This document shows positions 50,285-58,480 of a stretch of 64,000 nucleotides of DNA, one piece after another (the stretch's first letter is position 1; each line of letters begins with the position of its first letter). The translations under genes and the position numbers were made by a program. Source of the DNA: Novosphingobium sp. RL4 (GTDB taxonomy: Bacteria; Pseudomonadota; Alphaproteobacteria; Sphingomonadales; Sphingomonadaceae); contig NZ_CP141945.1 in assembly GCF_035658495.1 (NCBI RefSeq), forward strand, positions 496,001-560,000, in the 5' to 3' direction. The notes under the pieces were generated by a model. It saw nothing but the letters and a program-made list of their open reading frames with translations, made no database searches and was not told where the DNA came from.

Positions 50285-52667
50285 AAGCCGCCGCATTCAC
50301 CTTGCGGCGGCCCTCCTTGCCGCAGGCGCCCCGGCCCCGGGCAAGGCCGAGACTTTCCGGGTTCCGGCAGGGCCATTGGAAGATGTGATGGCCGCGCTGG
50401 GGCAGCAGGCCGGGGCGACGGTGATCCTCGCCGATCGCGACCTTGCCCGCGTCCGCTCGCCGGGTGTGGACGCCAGCCTGCCCCTGCCTGCCGCGCTCAG
50501 GCGGGCCCTGCGGGGAACCGGCGGCGAGGCCGTGTTCATCGCCCCCCGGACCGTGCGGATCACGAAAGGCAGGATGCCCGAAGCGGCCAAGCCGCCCGCC
50601 TCAACGGTCGCACCCGAACCTGCCGGAAACGACGACCCGGAGCCGCCGCAAGACATCCTCGTCACCGCCAGCAAACAGGGCATGTCGCTTGGCACCTACC
50701 CCGGATCGGTGAAGGTCGTACGGATAGACGGCGGCTGGTTCTCCTCACAGGCGGCCGACGGCAGTTCCGCGATCACCCGGATGACCCCGCTGCTCGGTTC
50801 GACCAACCTCGGCAACGGGCGAAACAAGCTGTTCATTCGCGGAATCGCCGACAGCAGCTTCAGCGGCCCGACCCAGGCGACGACGGGCGAATACCTTGGC
50901 GACGTGCGGCTGACCTACAATGGCCCCGACCCCGACCTCAACCTCTACGACATGCAGAAGTTCGAGGTGCTCGTCGGCCCGCAGGGCACGCTTTACGGGC
51001 CAAGCGCGCTGGGCGGCATCCTCCGCCTCGTTCCGAACGCCCCCGACATGGCCGACCTTTACGGCAGCGCGAGCATGGGGATAGGCGCCACCCGGCACGG
51101 CGCGGCCAGCACCGATGCGGCAGGGATGATCAATGTCCCGCTGAACGACCATGCGGCGGTGCGCTGGGTGGTATTCGCGGGGCGCGCCGGCGGCTATATC
51201 GATGCGCCGACACAGGGCCGGAACAATATCAACGACACCGCCAGCTACGGGCAACGGCTCACCGCACGCTTCGAGAACGTCGGGGCATGGACCATCGAGG
51301 TCGGCAACGTGTTCCAGAACTTCCAAAGCGGCGACGGGCAATACGTGCTCCGGCAGGACCCGCCGTTCACCCGCTCGGGATCGGTGCCCCAGCCGTTCCG
51401 GAACAATTACCGCCTGCTGTTCGTCACCGCACGCCGCCCGATCGGCAATGCCGAACTGACCACGGTGACTTCGCTGGCACGGCAGGACCTCTCGACCGTT
51501 TTCGATGCGACGGGCTATGTCGGCGCGCCTGCGGTGACACGGCTGGGCGAGGAGCAGCAGGTAACGCTGATCTCCCACGAGACACGCCTTGCCGGGGGCG
51601 GTTCCCGTTCTCCCTGGATCGCGGGCCTGGCGATGACGCGGAGCGCGAACCGCCGGTCACTGGCCATCGGCGGCGCGGATAGCTGGGACCGGAGCGCCGG
51701 GCTGCAGGACGACCAGTTCGAAGGCGCGATCTTCGCACAAGCCTCGTATCCCCTGCTGCCTTCGCTCACGGCAACCGCGGGCTCGCGGCTGACGATCGCA
51801 CGCAGCAGCCGCAGGGGGATCAACGTCGAGCCGGAGGCCGGGGAAATAGGCGGCAGCACCGGCACGACGCAAAGGTTCTCGGGCACCCTGGGGCTGGTGT
51901 GGGAGGCCGGTCCGGCACTTTCGATATTCGCCGATTATCGCCACGGATATCGCCCCGGGGGCTTCGGCTTCACATTGCAGAACAACGGCACCGACGATGC
52001 CGTGCTGACGAAGAGGTATCTTCCCGACGATCTCAGGATGTTCGAACTCGGGTTCCGGTGGGGCCAATACGACGGTAGCCCCTTGCGTCTGGAAGCCACC
52101 CTGTTTTCCGTTGACTGGCACAACATCCAGGCGGACCTCGTGGGGCCATATGCGATCCCCTACACGACGAACATCGGCAGGGGCCTGGTGCACGGGCTCG
52201 ATGTCGAACTGGCGGTTCGGCCGGTTTCCTCGATCACCCTGAGCGCCTCCGCCTTCCTGAACCGAAGCCGCCTGCGCGAACCGGCCGGCGGGTTCGCCAC
52301 AAACGGTATCGACGCGCAGGCCTCGCTCCCCAATGTGCCCAGCCGGGGCGGCCGTATCTCGGCCTCATGGGAAACGACCTGGGGATCGCGGACCGGGCTG
52401 AGGCTGGAAGCGGCGTTCCGCTACGTCGGCCCCTCGCGGCTTGGCGTCGGCTCCTACCTCGACATTCCCCAGGGCGATTATCTGGCCGGCGACCTTGCCG
52501 CACGCCTTGACCACGACAGGCTGGGCCTGTCGCTGACGATCGCCAACGTCACGGATTCGCACGGCAACACCTTCAGTTATGGCAACCCGTTCGGCGTCGG
52601 GCAACGAGACCAGATCACGCCGCTGCGCCCCCGCACGATCAGGATCGGAATGACCCGCGCGTTCTAG
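50271..52667 (+). CDS. TonB-dependent receptor with STN domain
   Basis: 798 residues. A short signal peptide ends near PGKAE, then the STN signalling domain (FRVPAGPLEDVMAALGQQAGATVIL ... RRALRGTGGEAVFIAPRTVRI). Plug: QDILVTASKQGMSLGTYPGSVKVV, LFIRGIADSSFSGPTQATTGEYL, LYDMQKFEVLVGPQGTLYGPSALGGILRLVPN. This plug lacks the RGSAGMxTGTGxPxG block of siderophore receptors and matches the iron-complex/outer-membrane receptor class often used for non-iron ligands. The C-terminus is RIGMTRAF. It should signal through the coupled FecR/FecI pair. Confidence 0.9.
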   Translation: MIDARSRRIHLAAALLAAGAPAPGKAETFRVPAGPLEDVMAALGQQAGATVILADRDLARVRSPGVDASLPLPAALRRALRGTGGEAVFIAPRTVRITKGRMPEAAKPPASTVAPEPAGNDDPEPPQDILVTASKQGMSLGTYPGSVKVVRIDGGWFSSQAADGSSAITRMTPLLGSTNLGNGRNKLFIRGIADSSFSGPTQATTGEYLGDVRLTYNGPDPDLNLYDMQKFEVLVGPQGTLYGPSALGGILRLVPNAPDMADLYGSASMGIGATRHGAASTDAAGMINVPLNDHAAVRWVVFAGRAGGYIDAPTQGRNNINDTASYGQRLTARFENVGAWTIEVGNVFQNFQSGDGQYVLRQDPPFTRSGSVPQPFRNNYRLLFVTARRPIGNAELTTVTSLARQDLSTVFDATGYVGAPAVTRLGEEQQVTLISHETRLAGGGSRSPWIAGLAMTRSANRRSLAIGGADSWDRSAGLQDDQFEGAIFAQASYPLLPSLTATAGSRLTIARSSRRGINVEPEAGEIGGSTGTTQRFSGTLGLVWEAGPALSIFADYRHGYRPGGFGFTLQNNGTDDAVLTKRYLPDDLRMFELGFRWGQYDGSPLRLEATLFSVDWHNIQADLVGPYAIPYTTNIGRGLVHGLDVELAVRPVSSITLSASAFLNRSRLREPAGGFATNGIDAQASLPNVPSRGGRISASWETTWGSRTGLRLEAAFRYVGPSRLGVGSYLDIPQGDYLAGDLAARLDHDRLGLSLTIANVTDSHGNTFSYGNPFGVGQRDQITPLRPRTIRIGMTRAF

Positions 52668-52753
52668 GCTTACGACCTCGGCGGCGTGGACGAGTTCCGC
52701 TTCGCCCGATTAGCGTGATGGTGTTCGGCCGTAACCATGCTAGAGGCCTCGAA

Positions 52754-53074
52754 ATGCTTCACAACAACAGGCTTGCCGGTTCGGTCATCGTTGACGGGCT
52801 TCAATATGACTGGGAACTCCGACGCGAGCCGCAGTGGAGCGATTTCGACGGCTGGAGGGGCATGACCGTGTCCCTGCTACAGAAGAACACCCAGCGCGGC
52901 GCACTGCTGGAATTTCCGCCGCCGAAGCGCCTTCTCAAAGGCCTGCAACGGGGTCGTCTCCAGATCAGCGACGCGATCGTCACACGGGGAATCCGCGCTG
53001 CCCTGATGGCCGGATGGGAGCCGGAATCCCGAGGAAAACCGATGGTCTTCGTGGTCGACGCCGACGGGAACTAG
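52754..53074 (+). CDS. Small conserved hypothetical protein
   Basis: 106 residues from the ATG at 52754, with GAGG 7 bases upstream. Soluble, no signal peptide, Trp-rich in the first half (QYDWELRREPQWSDFDGWRG), then a basic patch (PPPKRLLKGLQRGRLQISDAIVTRGIRAAL) and a C-terminal KPMVFVVDADG strand. I do not recognise a named family; the composition suggests a small sphingomonad-type conserved protein. Independent of its neighbours. Confidence 0.65.
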   Translation: MLHNNRLAGSVIVDGLQYDWELRREPQWSDFDGWRGMTVSLLQKNTQRGALLEFPPPKRLLKGLQRGRLQISDAIVTRGIRAALMAGWEPESRGKPMVFVVDADGN

Positions 53075-53110
53075 GGTAGCTTTTTTGCGCGGCGCCCGTT
53101 AATCCGGTTC

Positions 53111-53599
53111 ATGGAACAGGCCCTTCTCGTCATCGACATACAGCCAAGCTTCAACCCGCCCCAATGGCTGGTCGAAGGCGCAGCGCAACTCGCGCGCACC
53201 ATGCGCTCCGTAGCGACGGTCGAGCGGCATGACGAAACCGTCACGCCGTTCTGGAAACAGTTGGGATGGAAACCGGCGCCCGATGATCAATCGCTGGTCG
53301 AAACCGGCAGACTATTCGTAAAGCACGGCTACTCGCCGCCGCCGGAACTGATCCGCCATCTGAAAGACGAAGGGGTCGAGCGCGTGCTGGTGTGCGGCAT
53401 CCAGGCGGATACCTGCTGCCTTGCCGCGGGCTTCATGTTGTTCGACGCCGGCCTGCATCCCACGATGCTGAAGTGGCTGACGGTCGGATCCTCGCTGGAC
53501 CGGTCCGCCGCGCTGGGAGCCCGGCTTTGGCGGCACCACTTCGGCCAAGGCTCGGTACTGGAATCGCCACAGGAACTCGAAGCCCTGATGCACGGCTAG
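53111..53599 (+). CDS. Isochorismatase-family cysteine hydrolase
   Basis: 162 residues. The three catalytic positions of the family are visible: Asp9 (LLVIDIQPSF), Lys71 (RLFVKHGYS) and Cys102 (GIQADTCCLAAGF). The family includes nicotinamidases, ureidoacrylate amidases and isochorismatases; nothing here singles out one substrate. The protein is short (typically 180-210), missing part of the loop between the Asp and Lys segments. Begins 37 bases after the preceding small gene and may share its transcript. Confidence 0.9.
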   Translation: MEQALLVIDIQPSFNPPQWLVEGAAQLARTMRSVATVERHDETVTPFWKQLGWKPAPDDQSLVETGRLFVKHGYSPPPELIRHLKDEGVERVLVCGIQADTCCLAAGFMLFDAGLHPTMLKWLTVGSSLDRSAALGARLWRHHFGQGSVLESPQELEALMHG

Positions 53600-53802
53600 C
53601 GCCGCGCGGCCCGCCATTGCCGGATGGTCATGCCGTTTCCTGAGGACCGGCGATTCCTGAATGGCAATATGGGCCATCGCGGGGTCGGCGTGGAGCCGTG
53701 CCCCGGATCACGTCCCGGGTGCCGGTGTACTTCTATATCTCGTTGATATCATAGAATTTTTCCTGAGCGGTGCAGCAGGTTTTTCATCCCCCTGGGCAGC
53801 GA

Positions 53803-54162
53803 TCACTGATAGCGCAGGGTCTTCTCGAAACCCTCGTTGGCCTTGGTCATCCTGGCCAGCTTTCGCAGTTGCCCGCGAACATGCCGCTCGAACCGGGCAT
53901 CGTCGTAGATGCCAGTGACCCGGTACTCGTCCTGAGCGATCAGTTCCTTCAGCCGCTGCGCGAACGCGGCCTGCTCGTTCGTGCAATCCGCCCCCTTCAG
54001 GGCACGGCAGACCCATTCCTCGGCAGCAGCCTTGTCATAGTCGTCCTGCGCCTCGTAGCCGCGCCTGTCCGCCGCAGCCTGATCCAGCTTCGAAGCCTCG
54101 AACCGGCGCTCCAGCCATTTGCGGACCCGTTCGCCATCCCATGCCTTCGACGGACTGTTCAT
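53803..54162 (-). CDS. Small hypothetical, highly charged protein
   Basis: 119 residues from the second of two adjacent ATGs (54162), with GGAG 6 bases upstream. Soluble and helical, very rich in Arg, Lys, Asp and Glu (WDGERVRKWLERRFEASKLDQAAADRRGYEAQDDYDKAAAEEWVC). Two cysteines near the middle. No recognised domain. The 203-base gap before it (53600-53802) holds no gene, only an AT-rich TTGATATCAT palindrome around 53745. Confidence 0.6.
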   Translation of the reverse strand: MNSPSKAWDGERVRKWLERRFEASKLDQAAADRRGYEAQDDYDKAAAEEWVCRALKGADCTNEQAAFAQRLKELIAQDEYRVTGIYDDARFERHVRGQLRKLARMTKANEGFEKTLRYQ

Positions 54163-54253
54163 CATATTCTCCAAACCTCGCCCGCCATAGCGCAAACCGA
54201 TGGCACAAGCGAAGCCCGCAAGCCGCAAATCCGCATGAACTGCGCGGCCGGGG

Positions 54254-57049
54254 TCAGTTCCCCGGAACCGGCCCAGCATCGCTGCCCGACAGCAGCACGC
54301 CATTGAACAGGAACTTGAAGGTTGCGAAAGGCTGACCTCGCTGGGTCACTTCCGGGCCCATCAGGAAGACCCGCCCCTTGCCGAGCCCGGCCTCGACGAT
54401 GCCCGCCCCGCCGTTGAGCAGCTTCTGGCCCCAGGCCCAGCCGGAAACGAGCGGGTCGTCCTTGTCGAACCAGCTCACCTTGCGCACGGCGGGCCCGTCG
54501 GCGCGGAACACCGGGTTGTTGTTATAGAAGAGGTTGACCGTGGGCGCGACACCGAAGGCCAGAGGATCGCCGCTGTCGACTTGCGCGCTCAGGATCGATC
54601 CCGGGACGTAGAACGTATTGGCGGACACCCTCTTCGGCTTGCCGTCGCTCCCGCGCGGGGCAAGCAGGTTCGTGACGGGAACGCCGATCTGCTCGCCCAT
54701 GCGCGTGGCATTGCCTACCGCGATGACGGTGCCGCCCGCCCTTGCGAAAGTGGCGACTTGCGGGAAGGTCTTCTCCGGCGTGATCGTGCCGAGCATCTTG
54801 CGATAGGCTGTCGGGATGGTTTCGGCATCGGGCTGCGGGCGCACGGGACCTTCCTCCCGGCCGAGCACGTCGCTCTGGAAGACGAGCACATCGTATTTCG
54901 CTTTCAGCCCACCCTTGTCGAGCGCCTGTGGGTAGACCAGCTCGTAAGGGAATTCGTACTGCTCGAAAATCCAGCGCGTCCAGCCCGAGGCCATCGAGCC
55001 GCCGTATATATCGACGAGCCCGATCTTCACCGGCCTGATCGCAACCGCCTCTCCCCCTGGCCTGGCCGCGACGGCATGGGCATCGAGCCCGAGCGGGGCG
55101 ACAGCGGCGGAGACGATGGCCTTCGCGCCGGCCGATGCGGGAATCCACAAGGCACCCGGGGCGAGCGTCTGCCCGTCCACGCTCAGGCCCTCCTTCATCC
55201 AGAACACCGGCAACCCTGCCTTCAGCAGACGATTGGTGAGCGTGAAGCTGTTGTTCACCCCGTGATCGACGATCCAGCCCGCCCCGCCCGAGCCCAGCAC
55301 CCGGCCCGGTGGCGGTGCGGCGATCTCTTCCGGCACGAGCGGGAACGCGGGCGGCGGCGCATCCAGCACGCGATCGAACGCGACGTTCATCTGCAGGGCC
55401 AGGGTATAGCCGGTGATGTCATAGGGCTTGATCGGCGGGCCGCCGGCATAGGCGAAGTCCTGCGGATGGTCCTGCGGCTCGAACATGTCGAGCACATGCG
55501 GACGGAACGCCTGATCGCTGCGCACGACATAGCTGCCCGCAGGATAGCTCCTGCCCTCGAAGGTGAAGGCGGACGGCGCCTGCTGCACCTCGATCCCGGT
55601 CTTGATGAGCGCATTGAGGAAACGCACCGTCGTCGGCATGTCCTGCTGCCGGTCCGCCGGTATGATGTAGGCGCGCGGCGCGCGTTTGTCGGGGGCGTTG
55701 AGCACGGTCTTGTAAAGGCTGGCAGGCACGACCTTCTCATTGCCCCAGCCATAGCTGCCGATCTCGTCCGCCCCCGGCGGCGGCATCGTCCTGGCTGCTT
55801 CCCGTACTGCATCCAGCCGCCGGGGGGTGACGACCCAACTGTCGGTGCTGCCCTTGGCGATCTGGTTCCGGCCCATGACATAGCGGTTGTACTGGATCGT
55901 CTCCCGATAGCGCGAGGCATAGTCGAGTATCGCCCGGTCCATCTCCTTCACGTAGTCCAGCGATTGCTGGAAGTGCCAGTCCTGCGGGGCGATCGGCAGA
56001 ACCTCGTCCTGCCTTGGCAACTGGTTTTCGGGAACCAGCGGGATCTTCATCGGGGTGGGATTGCCGATGATCTCGGTCAGGATGCCGATCTGGTTGTGGA
56101 AGTAGCCGATGGTGCGGATGCCGCCGTTGAACCAGGTCGAATAGGGCGCGGCGGAACGCATCGCCGAGCCGCCCATGCCCTTCGCCACCAACCGCGCATG
56201 CATCATCTGGCCGACCACGTCGGTCTGGTTGATGACCAGCGGCTCGTTGTTGAAGTTGTAGGGATCGCGGAACGGCGGAATGAACACCACCGCGCCCAGC
56301 GGGCCTGTCTGGTGCTGGTTGTAGAGGATCTGCGGGAACCACTCGCGATAGCCGGCGCGGTTCATGTTGGTCGTCTCGGGCTGGGTCGAGGCGAAGCTGT
56401 CGCGGTTGTTATCGTGGCCGATATACTTCTGGTAAAGCACCGGGATCGAGTCCGTCGTCAGCTTGTGCGGATCGGCCATGTACCAGTCGGCGACGAGCTC
56501 CAGCCCGTCGGGGTTGGCAAAGACGAACAGCATGATGTCGTCGCCCAGCAGGCGCAGCGTCTCGGGATCGTTGCGCGTCAGCATCTCGTGGATGATCTGG
56601 ACATGGCTCTGCGCGTTGACGATCTCGCTGGCGTGGAGCCCGGCGTCCATCCACACCATCGCTTTGCCCTCTGCGGCAAGCGTCTTCGCCGCTTCGTCGT
56701 CAAGGCCCTTGGCCAGCGCCAGCTGCTGCGCGATGCGGCGGTACTTGTCGAGATTGCGGATGTTGTCCGGCGCGGAAACGACCGCCATGTACTGCTCGCG
56801 CCCCTCGGCAGTCTTGCCAATGGATACAAGCTTGATGCGATCGCTTTCCCGGGCGACCTGCATGAGCCAGGCGGAAATCCTGGTGTAGTCGGCCAGGAAG
56901 TAGTCGGCGCCCACCGTTCCGCCCACGACTTTCTCGGGCGCGGTGACGGCAGCACTCGTCGGCGGCGCATCCTGAGCCAGAACCGGCCCCGAAAGCACGA
57001 GCGGGAGCGAAAGACACGTGGCGGCAAGCAACAGGTTGCGACGGGACAT
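54254..57049 (-). CDS. Exported M14-family zinc metallopeptidase, large form
   Basis: 931 residues with a signal peptide (MSRRNLLLAATCLSLPLVLSGPVLAQ). Zinc ligands His139 and Glu142 (GLHASEIVNAQSH) and His246 (LYNQHQTG) mark an M14 carboxypeptidase-like domain in residues ~45-390. The rest is long; near residues 670-800 it resembles a class I glutamine-amidotransferase-like fold (KIGLVDIYGGSMASGWTRWIFEQ), probably non-catalytic. It should trim peptides in the periplasm. Last gene of a leftward TBDR-M20-M14 set, separated from the M20 gene by a strong terminator, so it probably has its own promoter. Confidence 0.9.
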   Translation of the reverse strand: MSRRNLLLAATCLSLPLVLSGPVLAQDAPPTSAAVTAPEKVVGGTVGADYFLADYTRISAWLMQVARESDRIKLVSIGKTAEGREQYMAVVSAPDNIRNLDKYRRIAQQLALAKGLDDEAAKTLAAEGKAMVWMDAGLHASEIVNAQSHVQIIHEMLTRNDPETLRLLGDDIMLFVFANPDGLELVADWYMADPHKLTTDSIPVLYQKYIGHDNNRDSFASTQPETTNMNRAGYREWFPQILYNQHQTGPLGAVVFIPPFRDPYNFNNEPLVINQTDVVGQMMHARLVAKGMGGSAMRSAAPYSTWFNGGIRTIGYFHNQIGILTEIIGNPTPMKIPLVPENQLPRQDEVLPIAPQDWHFQQSLDYVKEMDRAILDYASRYRETIQYNRYVMGRNQIAKGSTDSWVVTPRRLDAVREAARTMPPPGADEIGSYGWGNEKVVPASLYKTVLNAPDKRAPRAYIIPADRQQDMPTTVRFLNALIKTGIEVQQAPSAFTFEGRSYPAGSYVVRSDQAFRPHVLDMFEPQDHPQDFAYAGGPPIKPYDITGYTLALQMNVAFDRVLDAPPPAFPLVPEEIAAPPPGRVLGSGGAGWIVDHGVNNSFTLTNRLLKAGLPVFWMKEGLSVDGQTLAPGALWIPASAGAKAIVSAAVAPLGLDAHAVAARPGGEAVAIRPVKIGLVDIYGGSMASGWTRWIFEQYEFPYELVYPQALDKGGLKAKYDVLVFQSDVLGREEGPVRPQPDAETIPTAYRKMLGTITPEKTFPQVATFARAGGTVIAVGNATRMGEQIGVPVTNLLAPRGSDGKPKRVSANTFYVPGSILSAQVDSGDPLAFGVAPTVNLFYNNNPVFRADGPAVRKVSWFDKDDPLVSGWAWGQKLLNGGAGIVEAGLGKGRVFLMGPEVTQRGQPFATFKFLFNGVLLSGSDAGPVPGN

Positions 57050-57138
57050 GGCGTTACTCCGGATCGGTGAGCAGGCAAGGGGCGGCGGCGCTTCGAGAAG
57101 CGCGGCCCGAGCGGGTTTCGAAATCTGCGCGAATGAGG

Positions 57139-57176
57139 GAAAAAGCCGGGGCGGGCCTCTGGAAAAGGCCCGCCCC
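57139..57176 (-). terminator. Intrinsic terminator after the M20 peptidase
   Basis: On the minus strand, GGGGCGGGCCT-(7 nt)-AGGCCCGCCCC, a perfect 11-bp GC-rich stem, followed by GGCTTTTT. It begins 12 bases after the M20 stop. Confidence 0.9.
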
Positions 57177-57187
57177 GTCAGGATGGG

Positions 57188-58465
57188 TCAGCGTGCTTCG
57201 GCGAGGGCCAGGACCGTTGCCAGACCGACCGCCATGTTCTTCAGGTCCTCGGGCGGGTTCATCTTCATGCCCTCCTCCAGCGAGTGGGCGCGGAAAGTCT
57301 CGAACCCGGAACCGAGCGTCACCGCCTCGATCCCCATGCTCATCGGGATGTTGCTGTCCGTTGACCCGGCGCCGTATCGCGGCTCCACCCCCGAACCCCG
57401 GGCGACGGCAGCGGCGATCTTCACGATCCGGGCGTCCTGCGCGGTGGTACCGACCGGGCGGTCCCCGATCAGCTTGGCGTCATAGGATATCTTGCCCTTC
57501 GCAACCGAGCGCGCGGCATTCTCCGCATCCACTGCAGGCTGCAACAAGGCCAGGAACTGCTTTTCCTCCGCATCCAGTTCAGGTTTTCCGTTGGATCGCA
57601 TGTCGATGGTCATGGCGGTGGCGAAGGGGATCGAGTTGACCGAAGTGCCGCCCTCCAGGATGCCGACGTTGTAGACGGTCTTGGGCTCCACCGGCGCCTT
57701 GATCTTGCCGAACGCGACCATGGCATTGGCCATCGCGAAGGCTGGGCTGACGATCCCGAAGTCCCCCATCGAATGCCCGCCGGGACCGTTGAACGTCACC
57801 TTGTAGCGGCGCGACCCGGTGCCGGCATTGGTGATACGGCCGGGTTCGCCCGGCTCGAACGAGATGAAGTACTTGATCCTGTCCTTGTACTTGCCCTTCT
57901 GGAAAAGATAGCGCGATCCGCGCAGGTCGCCGGGCCCTTCCTCGCCCACGTTGCCCATGAACAGGATGTCGGCCCTGGTGGCGTAGTCGGCGTGCTTCAT
58001 CGCGCGAATGAAGGCGAGCAGGACCGGCAGGCTGGAAGTATCGTCGCCGATACCGGGTGCGTAAAGACCATTGCCCTCGCGCCGCACTTTCACGTTCGTG
58101 CCGCCGGGGAACACGGTATCGAGATGCGCGGTGACGACGATCAGCGGACCGCCACCCGTCCCCTTGCGCAAACCCATGACATTCCCGACCTCGTCACGCT
58201 CCACGTCGGCCAGGCCCTCGGCCTTGAGCATCGCCATGTAGGCGGCGCCGCGCGCGTCCTCCTTGAACGGCGGCGCTTCGATCTCGGTCAGGGTAATGAT
58301 GTCCTGGATGATCCTGTCGTAGTCGGCCTCGAGCGAGGCCCTGGCCTTGGCGAATTTCGCCCCGCCGAGCAGCGTGGCGGCAGCCTTGTCCTCCGCGGTG
58401 GCCGCGTGAGCCCCCGGTGTGGCCAGCGCGAGCGCGGCAGTTGCCGCCAGCAATGTGATACGCAT
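57188..58465 (-). CDS. Exported M20-family metallopeptidase
   Basis: 425 residues with a signal peptide (MRITLLAATAALALATPGAHA). M20 metal-site residues: His114 and Asp116 (TAHLDTVFPG), Asp141 (GIGDDTSS), and the catalytic Glu175/Glu176 (GNVGEEGPGD); the dimerisation/lid domain (FNGPGGHSMGDFG, GGTSVNSIPF) follows. The family comprises di- and tripeptide peptidases and acetyl-amino-acid deacylases. It begins 15 bases after the TBDR stop, so uptake and periplasmic peptide hydrolysis are co-expressed. Confidence 0.92.
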   Translation of the reverse strand: MRITLLAATAALALATPGAHAATAEDKAAATLLGGAKFAKARASLEADYDRIIQDIITLTEIEAPPFKEDARGAAYMAMLKAEGLADVERDEVGNVMGLRKGTGGGPLIVVTAHLDTVFPGGTNVKVRREGNGLYAPGIGDDTSSLPVLLAFIRAMKHADYATRADILFMGNVGEEGPGDLRGSRYLFQKGKYKDRIKYFISFEPGEPGRITNAGTGSRRYKVTFNGPGGHSMGDFGIVSPAFAMANAMVAFGKIKAPVEPKTVYNVGILEGGTSVNSIPFATAMTIDMRSNGKPELDAEEKQFLALLQPAVDAENAARSVAKGKISYDAKLIGDRPVGTTAQDARIVKIAAAVARGSGVEPRYGAGSTDSNIPMSMGIEAVTLGSGFETFRAHSLEEGMKMNPPEDLKNMAVGLATVLALAEAR

Positions 58466-58480
58466 CCCAAGTCCCCTGGA

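Noticed and set aside
54581..57070. An 829-codon plus-strand frame
   Set aside because: It is the shadow of the M14 peptidase; it is rich in His, Arg and Gly without any domain.
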